NCBI RefSeq assembly: GCF_900176075.1
Contig: NZ_FWWV01000001.1
Coordinates: 162,603 to 226,602, forward strand
Source of the DNA: Pasteurella testudinis DSM 23072
GTDB lineage: Bacteria; Pseudomonadota; Gammaproteobacteria; Enterobacterales; Pasteurellaceae
Length of the DNA: 64,000 nt
Reading direction: 5' to 3'
The position numbers were made by a program, and so were the translations under genes. The notes under the pieces are model-generated. The model saw only the letters and a list, made by a program, of their open reading frames with translations, had not been told where the DNA came from and did no database searches. Position 1 is the stretch's first letter; each line of letters begins with the position of its first letter. Below are positions 48,332-56,345 of the stretch, piece by piece.

Positions 48332-49080
48332 TGGAATTGAAGAAACCGCACTTTATCCGCCCTGACTGGGCGCTGCTCGGAAAGGTTAAGGCATTGTCAA
48401 CCCAGCGCACAGGTGGTGTCAGCCAAGCGCCGTATGACAGCTTTAATCTGGGGGCGCATGTGGGAGACGAACCCAGTGTAGTGACTGCCAACCGCACTTT
48501 GTTGGTGGAAGCGGCGCAGTTGCCGCAATATCCGTTGTTTTTGAACCAGATCCACAGCACCGAGGTGATTGCTTTACCGAGTGAAGAAACGTTGCCCAAT
48601 GCCGACGCGGCTTATAGCGATCAAGCCGGACAAGTCTGTCTGGTGATGACCGCAGACTGTCTGCCGGTGTTGTTTGCCAGCGAAAACGGTGATGAAGTGG
48701 CGGCGGCACATGCCGGTTGGCGCGGTTTGTGCGACGGCGTGTTGGAGGCAACGGTGGCAAAATTCCGCGCGCCGCGCGAAACCATTCACGCATGGCTCGG
48801 GCCGGCGATCGGCAAAAACGCTTTTCAGGTCGGAGCGGAAGTGCGGTCGGTATTTATCCGGCACGATCCGGAGGCGGCGCAAGCGTTTCGGAGCGATATG
48901 GCTGACCCGCAAAAATATTTGGCGGATCTGTATTTGTTGGCGGAGCAACGCTTGAGAAAATCAGGCATTCGCCATCTTTACGGCGGCGAATATTGCACGT
49001 TTGCGCAAAAAGAGCGGTTTTTCTCTTACCGCCGCGACGGCGCCACCGGCAGAATGGCCAGCTTGATTTGGTTTGAATAG
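48331..49080 (+). CDS. pgeF: Peptidoglycan editing factor PgeF (YfiH, multicopper-oxidase-like fold)
   Basis: A 249-residue protein of the DUF152/YfiH family; in E. coli it removes wrongly incorporated residues from peptidoglycan precursors. The metal-binding His/Cys/His triad appears in LNQIHSTEV, MTADCLPVLF and AAAHAGWRGLCDG. Start at the ATG 48331, whose A is the last base of the rluD stop; the TTG at 48328 is less likely. rluD-pgeF is a conserved gene pair. Confidence 0.93.
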   Translation: MELKKPHFIRPDWALLGKVKALSTQRTGGVSQAPYDSFNLGAHVGDEPSVVTANRTLLVEAAQLPQYPLFLNQIHSTEVIALPSEETLPNADAAYSDQAGQVCLVMTADCLPVLFASENGDEVAAAHAGWRGLCDGVLEATVAKFRAPRETIHAWLGPAIGKNAFQVGAEVRSVFIRHDPEAAQAFRSDMADPQKYLADLYLLAEQRLRKSGIRHLYGGEYCTFAQKERFFSYRRDGATGRMASLIWFE

Positions 49081-49197
49081 TCGATAAGCATTGACTTTTT
49101 GCAACACAGCCCTTACATTCTAACTGATATTTTAACAATAATTTTGGGGCGATAGACCCAAGTTTAACCTTTTCATTTTTAATAGGAGAACAACGAG

Positions 49198-49860
49198 ATG
49201 CAACAACGAATTGTTACCGATGCCCGTCGTACTGAAGACTCGGTGCTGGCGACCAATAAAGTATTGCGCAATACCTATTTCTTGCTCGCGTTAAGTGTCG
49301 CTTTTTCCGCATTGACGGCGTATGTTTCAATGGTAATGAACCTGCCGCGTCCGGGATTGATTGTTATGTTGGTAGGCTTTTACGGCTTGCTGTTTTTAAC
49401 CCATAAACTGGCGGACAGCGCCTTGGGAATTCTATCGACTTTTGCCTTTACCGGCTTTTTGGGCTACACCGTCGGGCCGATTTTGAATGCTTATGTCCGT
49501 GCCGGTTTGGGGGATGTCGTGGTGCTGGCCTTTGGCGGCACTGCAGCGGTATTCTTTGCTTGTTCCGCTTATGTCCTGACCACCAAAAAAGACATGTCGT
49601 TTTTAGGCGGCATGTTGTTCTCGCTGTTTATCGTCTTGGTTATCGGGGTGGTTGCCAGCCTGTTCTTTAACTTCGAGGGCTTGCATTTAGCCTTGAGCGC
49701 GTTGTTTGTGTTATTCTCGACCGGTGCGATTTTATACGAAACCAGCAATATCGTGCATGGCGGCGAAACCAACTATATCCGTGCCACCATCAGCATTTAT
49801 GTGTCGTTATACAATTTGTTTATCAGCTTGCTGAATCTGATTGGCGCATCGCGCGATTAA
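49198..49860 (+). CDS. Bax inhibitor-1/YccA family inner-membrane protein
   Basis: A 220-residue protein with seven TM segments and the family C-terminal [12 protein letters not shown]-type motif (here [30 protein letters not shown], quoted in part). E. coli YccA binds and restrains the FtsH protease; the same role is likely here. As in E. coli, tusE follows. AGGAGAA ribosome site 11 bp upstream. Confidence 0.9.
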   Translation: MQQRIVTDARRTEDSVLATNKVLRNTYFLLALSVAFSALTAYVSMVMNLPRPGLIVMLVGFYGLLFLTHKLADSALGILSTFAFTGFLGYTVGPILNAYVRAGLGDVVVLAFGGTAAVFFACSAYVLTTKKDMSFLGGMLFSLFIVLVIGVVASLFFNFEGLHLALSALFVLFSTGAILYETSNIVHGGETNYIRATISIYVSLYNLFISLLNLIGASRD

Positions 49861-49909
49861 CTATCAATTTAAAAAATTTAGATTATTGATAGATATTTAG
49901 TAAGGAAAA

Positions 49910-50016
49910 GTAGGGGCGGATTATATATCCGCCCGTTTACGAAGTGCGGTATAAGCATTTAATCCGCAATGGAAAAATGCAAAGTGCGGTTCGGGCGAAT
50001 ATATAATCCGCCCCTG
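49910..50016. repeat. 107-bp palindromic repeat element, copy 2
   Basis: Inverted copy of 43009-43115 at the same length. Ends GTAGGGGCGGATTATATATCC and its near complement ATATAATCCGCCCCTG. It lies in the 277-bp gap between the yccA-like gene and tusE. It contains two uptake sequences (AAGTGCGGT near 49941 and 49981). The remainder of the gap holds only the hairpin at 50085. Confidence 0.9.
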
Positions 50017-50084
50017 TTTTAGTAATATCAACCGCATATTTTAATTTTTTCAAAGATCTAAACAATTAGATTGATTTGTTTCTT

Positions 50085-50108
50085 ATGCCCCTGTTTAGGG
50101 GCATAATT
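50085..50108. terminator. Hairpin upstream of tusE
   Basis: A 10-bp perfect stem TTATGCCCCT/AGGGGCATAA around GTTT. No T-run follows, so it may end the previous transcript only weakly or act in the tusE leader. Confidence 0.4.
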
Positions 50109-50137
50109 GTATCGGTCAAAAATGAAAACGAGAAAAT

Positions 50138-50464
50138 ATGAACGTCAACGGCGAACAGATTGAATTGGATAAAGACGGCTATTTGCTGCATAGCGAACAG
50201 TGGAATGAGCAGGTTGCTTTGGTATTGGCAGAAAAAGATCAACTGCCGTTAAGTGAAGCCCATTGGGAGGTGATCCATTTTGTGCGCGATTTTTATCAGG
50301 AATATCAAACCTCTCCGGCAATTCGTATGTTGGTAAAAGCGATGGCGGATAAGTTGGGGGCGGACAAAGGCAACAGCCGTTATTTGCAACGCTTGTTTCC
50401 CGACGGGCCGGCGAAACAGGCGACTAAACTGGCGGGGCTGCCGAAACCGGCCAAGTGCTTGTAA
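50138..50464 (+). CDS. tusE: Sulfur relay protein TusE (DsrC family)
   Basis: A 108-residue protein that takes sulfur from TusBCD and gives it to MnmA for 2-thiouridine in tRNA. It has the DsrC core [18 protein letters not shown] and [19 protein letters not shown]. The catalytic cysteine is the penultimate residue (PKPAKCL). Its product acts on the same wobble uridines modified by MnmE (39867). Confidence 0.94.
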   Translation: MNVNGEQIELDKDGYLLHSEQWNEQVALVLAEKDQLPLSEAHWEVIHFVRDFYQEYQTSPAIRMLVKAMADKLGADKGNSRYLQRLFPDGPAKQATKLAGLPKPAKCL

Positions 50465-50501
50465 TGTTGGATAACCCTATAAAACAGGTGTAAATTAATA
50501 T

Positions 50502-50522
50502 AAATGATAATGATTATCATAT
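50502..50522. promoter_or_regulatory. Fur box upstream of yfeABCD
   Basis: ATGATAATGATTATCAT is a near-ideal Fur operator, about 75-95 bp before yfeA. It predicts repression of the transporter when iron is plentiful. Confidence 0.85.
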
Positions 50523-50596
50523 CCTGACTTGCTATAGTTTTGCTCAGGCAAAATAGGTTGCCTAGAATTACTCTAATAACAAAAAGGAGAAGCAAA

Positions 50597-51493
50597 ATGA
50601 AATTCATCTTGAAAAGAGCCCTGTCGGTATTACTGTTGGGCGGATTGGCGTTTGCAGTGCAAGCCCAGACGCAGGATAAACCGTTTAAGGTTTTGACCAC
50701 GTTTACCGTGATTCAGGATATTGCGCAAAATGTTGCCGGAGAGGCGGCGGTCGTTGAGTCGGTCACTAAACCCGGCGCAGAGATTCACGACTATCAAGTC
50801 ACCCCGAAAGATGTGATCAAAGCACAGCAAGCGGATCTGATTTTATGGAACGGTTTGAATTTGGAACGCTGGTTCGAGCGCTTCTTTGAAAATATGCCGA
50901 ATAAACCGGTGGCGGTGGTGACCGAAGGAATCGAGCCGCTGCCGATTTCGGAAGGGGCTTATCAAGGCGCGCCGAATCCGCACGCATGGATGTCACCGAG
51001 TAATGCGCTGATTTATGTGGAAAATATCCGTCAGGCGTTGGTGAAACATGATCCGAAAAACGCCGACAGCTACAACCGCAATGCGGCCGCTTACAGCGAA
51101 AAAATCAAAGCGATCGACAGCCCGCTGCGTGAAAAAATTGCCGCCATTCCGGCGGAAAAACGCTGGCTGGTGACTTCCGAAGGCGCATTCAGCTATCTGG
51201 CGAAAGATTACGGCTTTAAAGAACTCTATTTATGGCCGATCAATGCCGAACAGCAAGGCTCACCGCAGCAAGTGCGGTCTGTTATCGATCAGGTGAAAGC
51301 CAATAAGATTCCGGTGGTGTTCAGCGAAAGTACGGTTTCCGATCGTCCGAGTAAGCAAGTCGCCAAAGAAACCGGGGCTAAATACGGCGGTGTGTTGTAT
51401 GTCGACTCCTTGTCGCAAGCGGACGGCGCAGTGCCGACCTATTTGGATTTGTTGCAAGTGACGGTTTCAACCATAGTGAAAGGATTTGAATGA
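50597..51493 (+). CDS. yfeA: Iron/manganese ABC transporter substrate-binding protein YfeA/SitA
   Basis: A 298-residue cluster A-I metal-binding protein. Type I signal peptide [20 protein letters not shown] to VQA; no lipobox. Metal-site regions are [13 protein letters not shown] (His), [18 protein letters not shown] (His), [14 protein letters not shown] (Glu) and YVDSLS (Asp). Start 50597 chosen for the AAGGAGA site and signal peptide. First gene of four with ATGA overlaps or short gaps. Confidence 0.94.
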   Translation: MKFILKRALSVLLLGGLAFAVQAQTQDKPFKVLTTFTVIQDIAQNVAGEAAVVESVTKPGAEIHDYQVTPKDVIKAQQADLILWNGLNLERWFERFFENMPNKPVAVVTEGIEPLPISEGAYQGAPNPHAWMSPSNALIYVENIRQALVKHDPKNADSYNRNAAAYSEKIKAIDSPLREKIAAIPAEKRWLVTSEGAFSYLAKDYGFKELYLWPINAEQQGSPQQVRSVIDQVKANKIPVVFSESTVSDRPSKQVAKETGAKYGGVLYVDSLSQADGAVPTYLDLLQVTVSTIVKGFE

Positions 51494-52419
51494 TGATAAA
51501 CGGCAAGGGCGCAGGCGGCGGTGATCCGCTGTTGGAAGTTCATGATGTCAGCGTGCGCTACAATAACGGGCACACCGCACTTCATGATGTTTCGTTTTCT
51601 CTTAACGGAGGAACCACTTGCGCTCTGGTCGGTGTTAACGGCAGCGGTAAATCAACCTTGTTCAAAAGTTTAATGGGATTGGTGAAACCGCTGCAAGGCT
51701 CGATAAAATTGCACGGCTTGCCGGTTAAACAAGCATTAAAACAGAATTTGGTGTCCTATGTGCCGCAGGCGGAAGAAGTCGATTGGCAATTTCCGATTTC
51801 GGTGTATGACGTGGTGATGACCGGACGTTACGGTTACATGAATTTTTTGCGTATTCCGTCGCAGTCGGACAAACAAAAAGTCGAACAGGCGATGCAGCGG
51901 GTGGATATCGTCCATCTGCGCGATCGTCAAATCGGCGAACTGTCGGGCGGACAGAAAAAACGGGTGTTTCTGGCGCGTGCTTTGGCACAAGAGAGCAAAA
52001 TTATTTTATTGGACGAACCGTTCACCGGCGTAGACGTGAAAACCGAGAACGCCATTGTCGAATTGTTGGGACAGTTGCGCAGCGAAGGGCATTTAATTCT
52101 GGTTTCCACCCATAATCTGGGCAGCGTACCGCACTTTTGCGATCAAGTGGTGATGATTAACCGTACCGTAATCGCCGCCGGCAACACTGAAACGACTTTC
52201 ACGCAAAATAATTTGAAACTGGTGTTCGGCGGCGTGTTGCGCTATCTGACTTTAGACGGGCAAGAACTGCACGATGACGAGGATAACCGCACGTTAACCG
52301 TGCTGACCGATGACGAGCGGCCGGTGGTGTTTTACGGCGAAAAAGGCACGGAGATTCCGCCGACCAGTTTGGCGACACACGCCGCTCATGCGGGCAATGC
52401 CAATAAAGCGGAACCGTAG
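51490..52419 (+). CDS. yfeB: Iron/manganese ABC transporter ATP-binding protein YfeB
   Basis: A 309-residue ATPase with Walker [15 protein letters not shown]-loop [13 protein letters not shown], signature LSGGQKKRV, Walker [13 protein letters not shown] and switch STHNL. ATG overlaps the yfeA stop (ATGA). The C-terminal ~60 residues are a polar extension ending in an Ala/His-rich tail. Confidence 0.94.
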   Translation: MMINGKGAGGGDPLLEVHDVSVRYNNGHTALHDVSFSLNGGTTCALVGVNGSGKSTLFKSLMGLVKPLQGSIKLHGLPVKQALKQNLVSYVPQAEEVDWQFPISVYDVVMTGRYGYMNFLRIPSQSDKQKVEQAMQRVDIVHLRDRQIGELSGGQKKRVFLARALAQESKIILLDEPFTGVDVKTENAIVELLGQLRSEGHLILVSTHNLGSVPHFCDQVVMINRTVIAAGNTETTFTQNNLKLVFGGVLRYLTLDGQELHDDEDNRTLTVLTDDERPVVFYGEKGTEIPPTSLATHAAHAGNANKAEP

Positions 52420-52421
52420 CG

Positions 52422-53360
52422 ATGTGGGAACTTCTATTGCAGCCTTTCGGCTATGAATACATGACCAAAGCGATTGTCATCAGCGCATTGGTCGGCGGGG
52501 TATGCGCGTTTTTATCCGCTTATCTGATGTTAAAAGGCTGGTCGCTGATCGGCGATGCGCTGTCGCATGCGGTCGTGCCCGGCGTGGCGATTGCTTATGC
52601 GTTGGCATTGCCTTATGCAATCGGTGCTTTTCTCTCCGGTTTATTGGCGGCGCTGGCGATTTTATGGGTCAAATCGATCACCAAACTGCGTGAAGATGCG
52701 ATTATCGGTTTTATTTTCACCACTTTTTTTGCGCTTGGGCTGTTTATTATCTCGCTTAATCCGACCTCGGTCGATGTGCAATCGATTATCTTGGGCAATG
52801 TATTGGGTATTGACGATAGTGATATGCTGCAAGTCGGCATTATCATTGCGGTTTGCGTGGTGTTTTTACTGATTTTTTGGAAAGATTTACTACTGGTTTT
52901 TTTCGACGAAAGCCACGCGGTTTCGGTCGGCATTTCGCCGCTGCGGCTGAAAGTGCTGTTTTTTACCTTATTGAGCGCTTGTGTGGTGGCGGCATTGCAA
53001 ACCGTCGGCGCGATTTTGGTGATTGCGATGGTGATCACGCCGGGCGCGACGGCGTATTTATTAACCGATCGCTTCGGACGTTTGCTGACGATTGCCGTTG
53101 CGTTGGGCGTGGGTACAAGTGCGGTCGGCGCCTATTTAAGCTATTTCCTCGACGGCGCGACCGGCGGTGTGATTGTGTTTTTGCAAACTCTACTGTTCTT
53201 GGCGGCATTTTTCTTTTCACCGAAATACGGCGTGTTGAGCCAAAAATATCGGCGCTATGCGTTGCAAAGTCATTCTGCGCAAAGCTATCTTCCGAAAAAA
53301 AAGAAACTGCCAGAAACCAAAAGTGCGGTTGACAGCGCTGATACAAGGGGGCGGTTATGA
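52422..53360 (+). CDS. yfeC: Iron/manganese ABC transporter permease YfeC
   Basis: An ABC-3 family permease of 312 residues with about eight to nine TM segments. Typical blocks are LKGWSLIGDALSHAVVPGVA and TVGAILVIAMVITPGATAYLL. The tail is long and basic (LPKKKKLPETK). Starts three bases after yfeB ends. Confidence 0.93.
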   Translation: MWELLLQPFGYEYMTKAIVISALVGGVCAFLSAYLMLKGWSLIGDALSHAVVPGVAIAYALALPYAIGAFLSGLLAALAILWVKSITKLREDAIIGFIFTTFFALGLFIISLNPTSVDVQSIILGNVLGIDDSDMLQVGIIIAVCVVFLLIFWKDLLLVFFDESHAVSVGISPLRLKVLFFTLLSACVVAALQTVGAILVIAMVITPGATAYLLTDRFGRLLTIAVALGVGTSAVGAYLSYFLDGATGGVIVFLQTLLFLAAFFFSPKYGVLSQKYRRYALQSHSAQSYLPKKKKLPETKSAVDSADTRGRL

Positions 53361-54208
53361 TGAATGCGCTGTTCAACTGGTTTTACGAGCCCTTTTCCTT
53401 CGCTTTTATGCAGCAGGCGTTGTATACCGCACTTTTGGTGGCGGTGGTTTGCGCCTTGCTCTCCTGTTATCTGGTGCTGAAAGGCTGGTCATTGATGGGC
53501 GATGCGATTTCCCATGCGGTGTTGCCCGGCATTGTGTTGGCGTTTATGTTGGGCTTGCCGTTGACCGTCGGCGCGTTTGTCTCCGGCATTTTTTGTGCGC
53601 TGTTCACCGGCTATTTGAAAGAAAACAGCCGCTTGAAAGAAGACACCGTCATGGGCATCGTATTTTCGGGCATGTTTGCTTTCGGTTTGATTCTGTTTGT
53701 CAAATTGGAAACCGATCAGCATTTGACCCATATTTTGTTCGGTAATTTGTTGGGGGTCAGCAAAGAAGCATTTCAGGTGACGTTGTGGGTGTCGTTGATC
53801 ACCTTTGGCGTCGTGTTTGTCAAACGCAAAGATTTTTTACTGTATTGTTTTGATCCGATTCAGGCACGGGTTGCCGGAATTTCGGTGAAAACCCTGCATT
53901 ATCTGTTGTTGATTCTGTTGGCGTTGACCATTATCAGCGCCATGCAGGTGGTCGGGGTCATCTTGGTAGTGGCATTGTTGATTGCGCCGGGCATCACCGC
54001 CTTTTGTTTAAGCAAACGCTTCCAGACCATGTTATGGATCGCGATCGGCGTGTCGGTTTTTTCCACGCTGTTCGGCACGATTCTCAGTTATCATCTCGAT
54101 TCCGCCACCGGCCCGACAATCGTGTTGATGCAATCATGCTGCTTCATTGCCGCATTGGCGTTGAGCGCTTGGCGCAATCAGCGGATTAAGACGGGTGCAG
54201 CGAGCTAA
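53357..54208 (+). CDS. yfeD: Iron/manganese ABC transporter permease YfeD
   Basis: Second ABC-3 permease (283 residues), paralogous to YfeC: LKGWSLMGDAISHAVLPGIV and QVVGVILVVALLIAPGITAF. ATG overlaps the yfeC stop (ATGA). The two permeases form the channel. Its 3' end overlaps the convergent acyP by four bases. Confidence 0.93.
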   Translation: MMNALFNWFYEPFSFAFMQQALYTALLVAVVCALLSCYLVLKGWSLMGDAISHAVLPGIVLAFMLGLPLTVGAFVSGIFCALFTGYLKENSRLKEDTVMGIVFSGMFAFGLILFVKLETDQHLTHILFGNLLGVSKEAFQVTLWVSLITFGVVFVKRKDFLLYCFDPIQARVAGISVKTLHYLLLILLALTIISAMQVVGVILVVALLIAPGITAFCLSKRFQTMLWIAIGVSVFSTLFGTILSYHLDSATGPTIVLMQSCCFIAALALSAWRNQRIKTGAAS

Positions 54209-54477
54209 GTAATCTCAAACCCGCTGAATGGGGTTTGTCCTTGATAGGGTTGCTCCAGCAACTCATCGACACGGGCGGAGCGCGGACCGTGATGTAACCA
54301 CTGGCGAAGTGCGGTAATTTGTGATGCGTCGCCTTCGGCGATGACGATCACACTGCCGTCAGACAGATTGCGCACCGTGCCTGTTAAACCCAATTCGCAG
54401 GCTTTGCGCCAGGTAAAATAGCGAAATCCGACCCCTTGCACCCTGCCGTAAACGTTAAATTGCTGTCGAATAGGCAT
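54205..54477 (-). CDS. acyP: Acylphosphatase
   Basis: A 90-residue enzyme that hydrolyses acylphosphates. Signature VYGRVQGVGFRYF holds the phosphate-binding loop and catalytic Arg, and GTVRNLSDGSV the catalytic Asn. In E. coli acyP (yccX) neighbours tusE and yccA; here the yfe operon has been placed between them. Confidence 0.94.
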   Translation of the reverse strand: MPIRQQFNVYGRVQGVGFRYFTWRKACELGLTGTVRNLSDGSVIVIAEGDASQITALRQWLHHGPRSARVDELLEQPYQGQTPFSGFEIT

Positions 54478-54630
54478 CTTGACCTCCCTAATTTGGATAA
54501 AAATAGCAAATGACTATTTTATTTTATAATGTTTTGGCTTAGGATAGGCAACACAATTTGGTTTTTGTGAAGCATCGCATCCGGCGTTTGCTGCGGTGCG
54601 GCTGATTTTTCTGATTATTGAGGAAGTAAA

Positions 54631-55287
54631 ATGAAATTAACTCGTTTAGTTATTGGTGTTGTCGCGGTATTCACCGGTTTAAGTGCGGTGGCGGCAGAAA
54701 TTAGTACCTCATCTAACATCACGCTGTTAGCGGTTGACGGACAAAAAGCCGGCGGCGGATTGTTGAAACAAACCAAAAATGTGACCGTTTCCGATAACGA
54801 AACCCATCAAGTTGTAGTGCAGGTGAGCGAAATTATCCGTTCCGGCTCTGATCGTCGGTTATTTGAATCTTCCCCGATCGTGGTGAAATTTAATGCCGGC
54901 AGTGGAAACATCGTGATTAGCGCCGATAATATCGGTGATGAAAACGGGGCGGAGAAGTTCAACAAACAGCCACAAATTAAGGTCAGCAGCAACGGGCAGG
55001 CGCTTGCTAACCAACAAGAGTATTTGTCTCAGGAAGGATTATTTCCCGGTGTGAATTTGGTCGAGAATTTGTCTGCCTACAACAGCGGCAATGGCAAAGC
55101 CGCCGTTCCGGGATTTGCTACCGCCAGCATGCCGGTTGCGATGGGCATGACGAATGTGGGCAAAGCACAAAAAGGCAAAGTGACCGTGCAAGGCGAAAAC
55201 GTAGCGGAACAACAGCTGCAATATTGGTTCCAGCAAGCGGATAAAGAAACCCAGCAACGTTTTTTAAACTGGGCGAAAAAACAGTAA
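54631..55287 (+). CDS. YccT family protein (DUF2057), secreted
   Basis: A 218-residue protein with a type I signal peptide (cleavage near SAVAA). It belongs to the UPF0319/YccT family; E. coli YccT (CsgI) affects curli formation. The core STSSNITLLAVDGQKAG is conserved. Located beside mgsA as in E. coli. Periplasmic by prediction; no curli genes are in the window, so its role is open. Confidence 0.85.
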   Translation: MKLTRLVIGVVAVFTGLSAVAAEISTSSNITLLAVDGQKAGGGLLKQTKNVTVSDNETHQVVVQVSEIIRSGSDRRLFESSPIVVKFNAGSGNIVISADNIGDENGAEKFNKQPQIKVSSNGQALANQQEYLSQEGLFPGVNLVENLSAYNSGNGKAAVPGFATASMPVAMGMTNVGKAQKGKVTVQGENVAEQQLQYWFQQADKETQQRFLNWAKKQ

Positions 55288-55303
55288 CCGCGATCAATAA
55301 AGA

Positions 55304-55338
55304 TAAAAAAGTGAGCTTGGCTCGCTTTTTTACTTTTT
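55304..55338 (+). terminator. Intrinsic terminator after yccT
   Basis: AAAAAAGTGAGC and GCTCGCTTTTTT form a 12-bp stem (one G-U pair) around TTG, followed by TACTTTTTG. Confidence 0.85.
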
Positions 55339-55378
55339 GTTCCGTTTTATTACTCCGTTACCTTGTGAAGGAAAAATT

Positions 55379-55837
55379 ATGCAAACCACAACCCGCTTGC
55401 TTCCCGACAGTAAAAACGTAGCGTTGGTCGCTCATGATCACTGCAAGCAGACCTTAGTCGATTGGTGTATCAAAAACCGCACTTTGCTTGCACAGCATAA
55501 ACTTTACGGCACCGGCACCACCGGCAATATGATTCAACAAAAGAGCGGTTTGGAAGTCAATGCGCTGTTGAGCGGGCCGATGGGCGGCGATCAACAATTG
55601 GGTGCGATGATTGCCGAGGCGAAAATCGACCTGCTGGTGTTTTTCTGGGATCCGATGAACGCCGTGCCGCATGATCCCGACGTGAAAGCGTTAATGCGGA
55701 TTTCTACCGTGTGGAATATTCCGGTGGCGATGAATCCGGCAAGCGCCGATTTTTTGATCAGCTCGCCTTGTTTTAACAATACGGTCAAGATTGAGATTCC
55801 GGATTACGCCGGTTATCTGGCGGAACGCCTGAAATAA
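55379..55837 (+). CDS. mgsA: Methylglyoxal synthase
   Basis: Converts dihydroxyacetone phosphate to methylglyoxal and phosphate, a bypass of lower glycolysis under sugar-phosphate stress. 152 residues with [38 protein letters not shown] (catalytic Asp region) and [18 protein letters not shown]. Start 55379 follows AAGGAAAA; the longer frame starts inside the upstream terminator region. Confidence 0.96.
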   Translation: MQTTTRLLPDSKNVALVAHDHCKQTLVDWCIKNRTLLAQHKLYGTGTTGNMIQQKSGLEVNALLSGPMGGDQQLGAMIAEAKIDLLVFFWDPMNAVPHDPDVKALMRISTVWNIPVAMNPASADFLISSPCFNNTVKIEIPDYAGYLAERLK

Positions 55838-55869
55838 GCGGCGGCATAACAGGGATACGGCTTGATAGC

Positions 55870-56322
55870 ATGAATTTAGCACTAAATCTTTTCAATTTTG
55901 TTTTCTTCGGTTTCGGCACGGTGATCGGTTGGTTTGTCGCCACTGTGTTAAGTGCGGTGTTGATCGTCACTCTGCCGTACACCCGAAGCTGTTGGGAAAT
56001 CACCAAAATGTCGCTAGTGCCTTTCGGCAACGAAATCGTGCATGTAAAGTATTTACAGCCGACAAGTGCGGTCGGCAACGGAATCGGCAGCGTTTTGAAC
56101 GTCGTTTGGTTTGTCTGTTGCGGTTGGTGGCTTTGTTTATTGCATATTTGTGTCGGCATCGCACAGTGTCTGACAGTTATCGGCATTCCCAGCGGCATTG
56201 CCCATTTCAAACTGGCGGGCATTGCACTGTTTCCGGTCGGACAACGGGTGGTATCGAGCGAAGTTGCGCAGGCGGCGAAATTAGCGCAAGTGCGGCAGCA
56301 GTTCGAGAGTCGGCGTGAATAA
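55870..56322 (+). CDS. yccF: YccF family inner-membrane protein
   Basis: A 150-residue protein with two YccF domains, each with paired TM segments: TVIGWFVATVLSAVLIVTLPYTR and the CCGWWLCLLHICVGIAQC / LTVIGIP region. The recurring GIPSGIAHFKLA and SLVPFGNEIV blocks are typical. Function unknown. It precedes yccS by 23 bp, the same pairing as in E. coli. Confidence 0.9.
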   Translation: MNLALNLFNFVFFGFGTVIGWFVATVLSAVLIVTLPYTRSCWEITKMSLVPFGNEIVHVKYLQPTSAVGNGIGSVLNVVWFVCCGWWLCLLHICVGIAQCLTVIGIPSGIAHFKLAGIALFPVGQRVVSSEVAQAAKLAQVRQQFESRRE

Positions 56323-56345
56323 TGACGAAATATTGAGAACATGAT

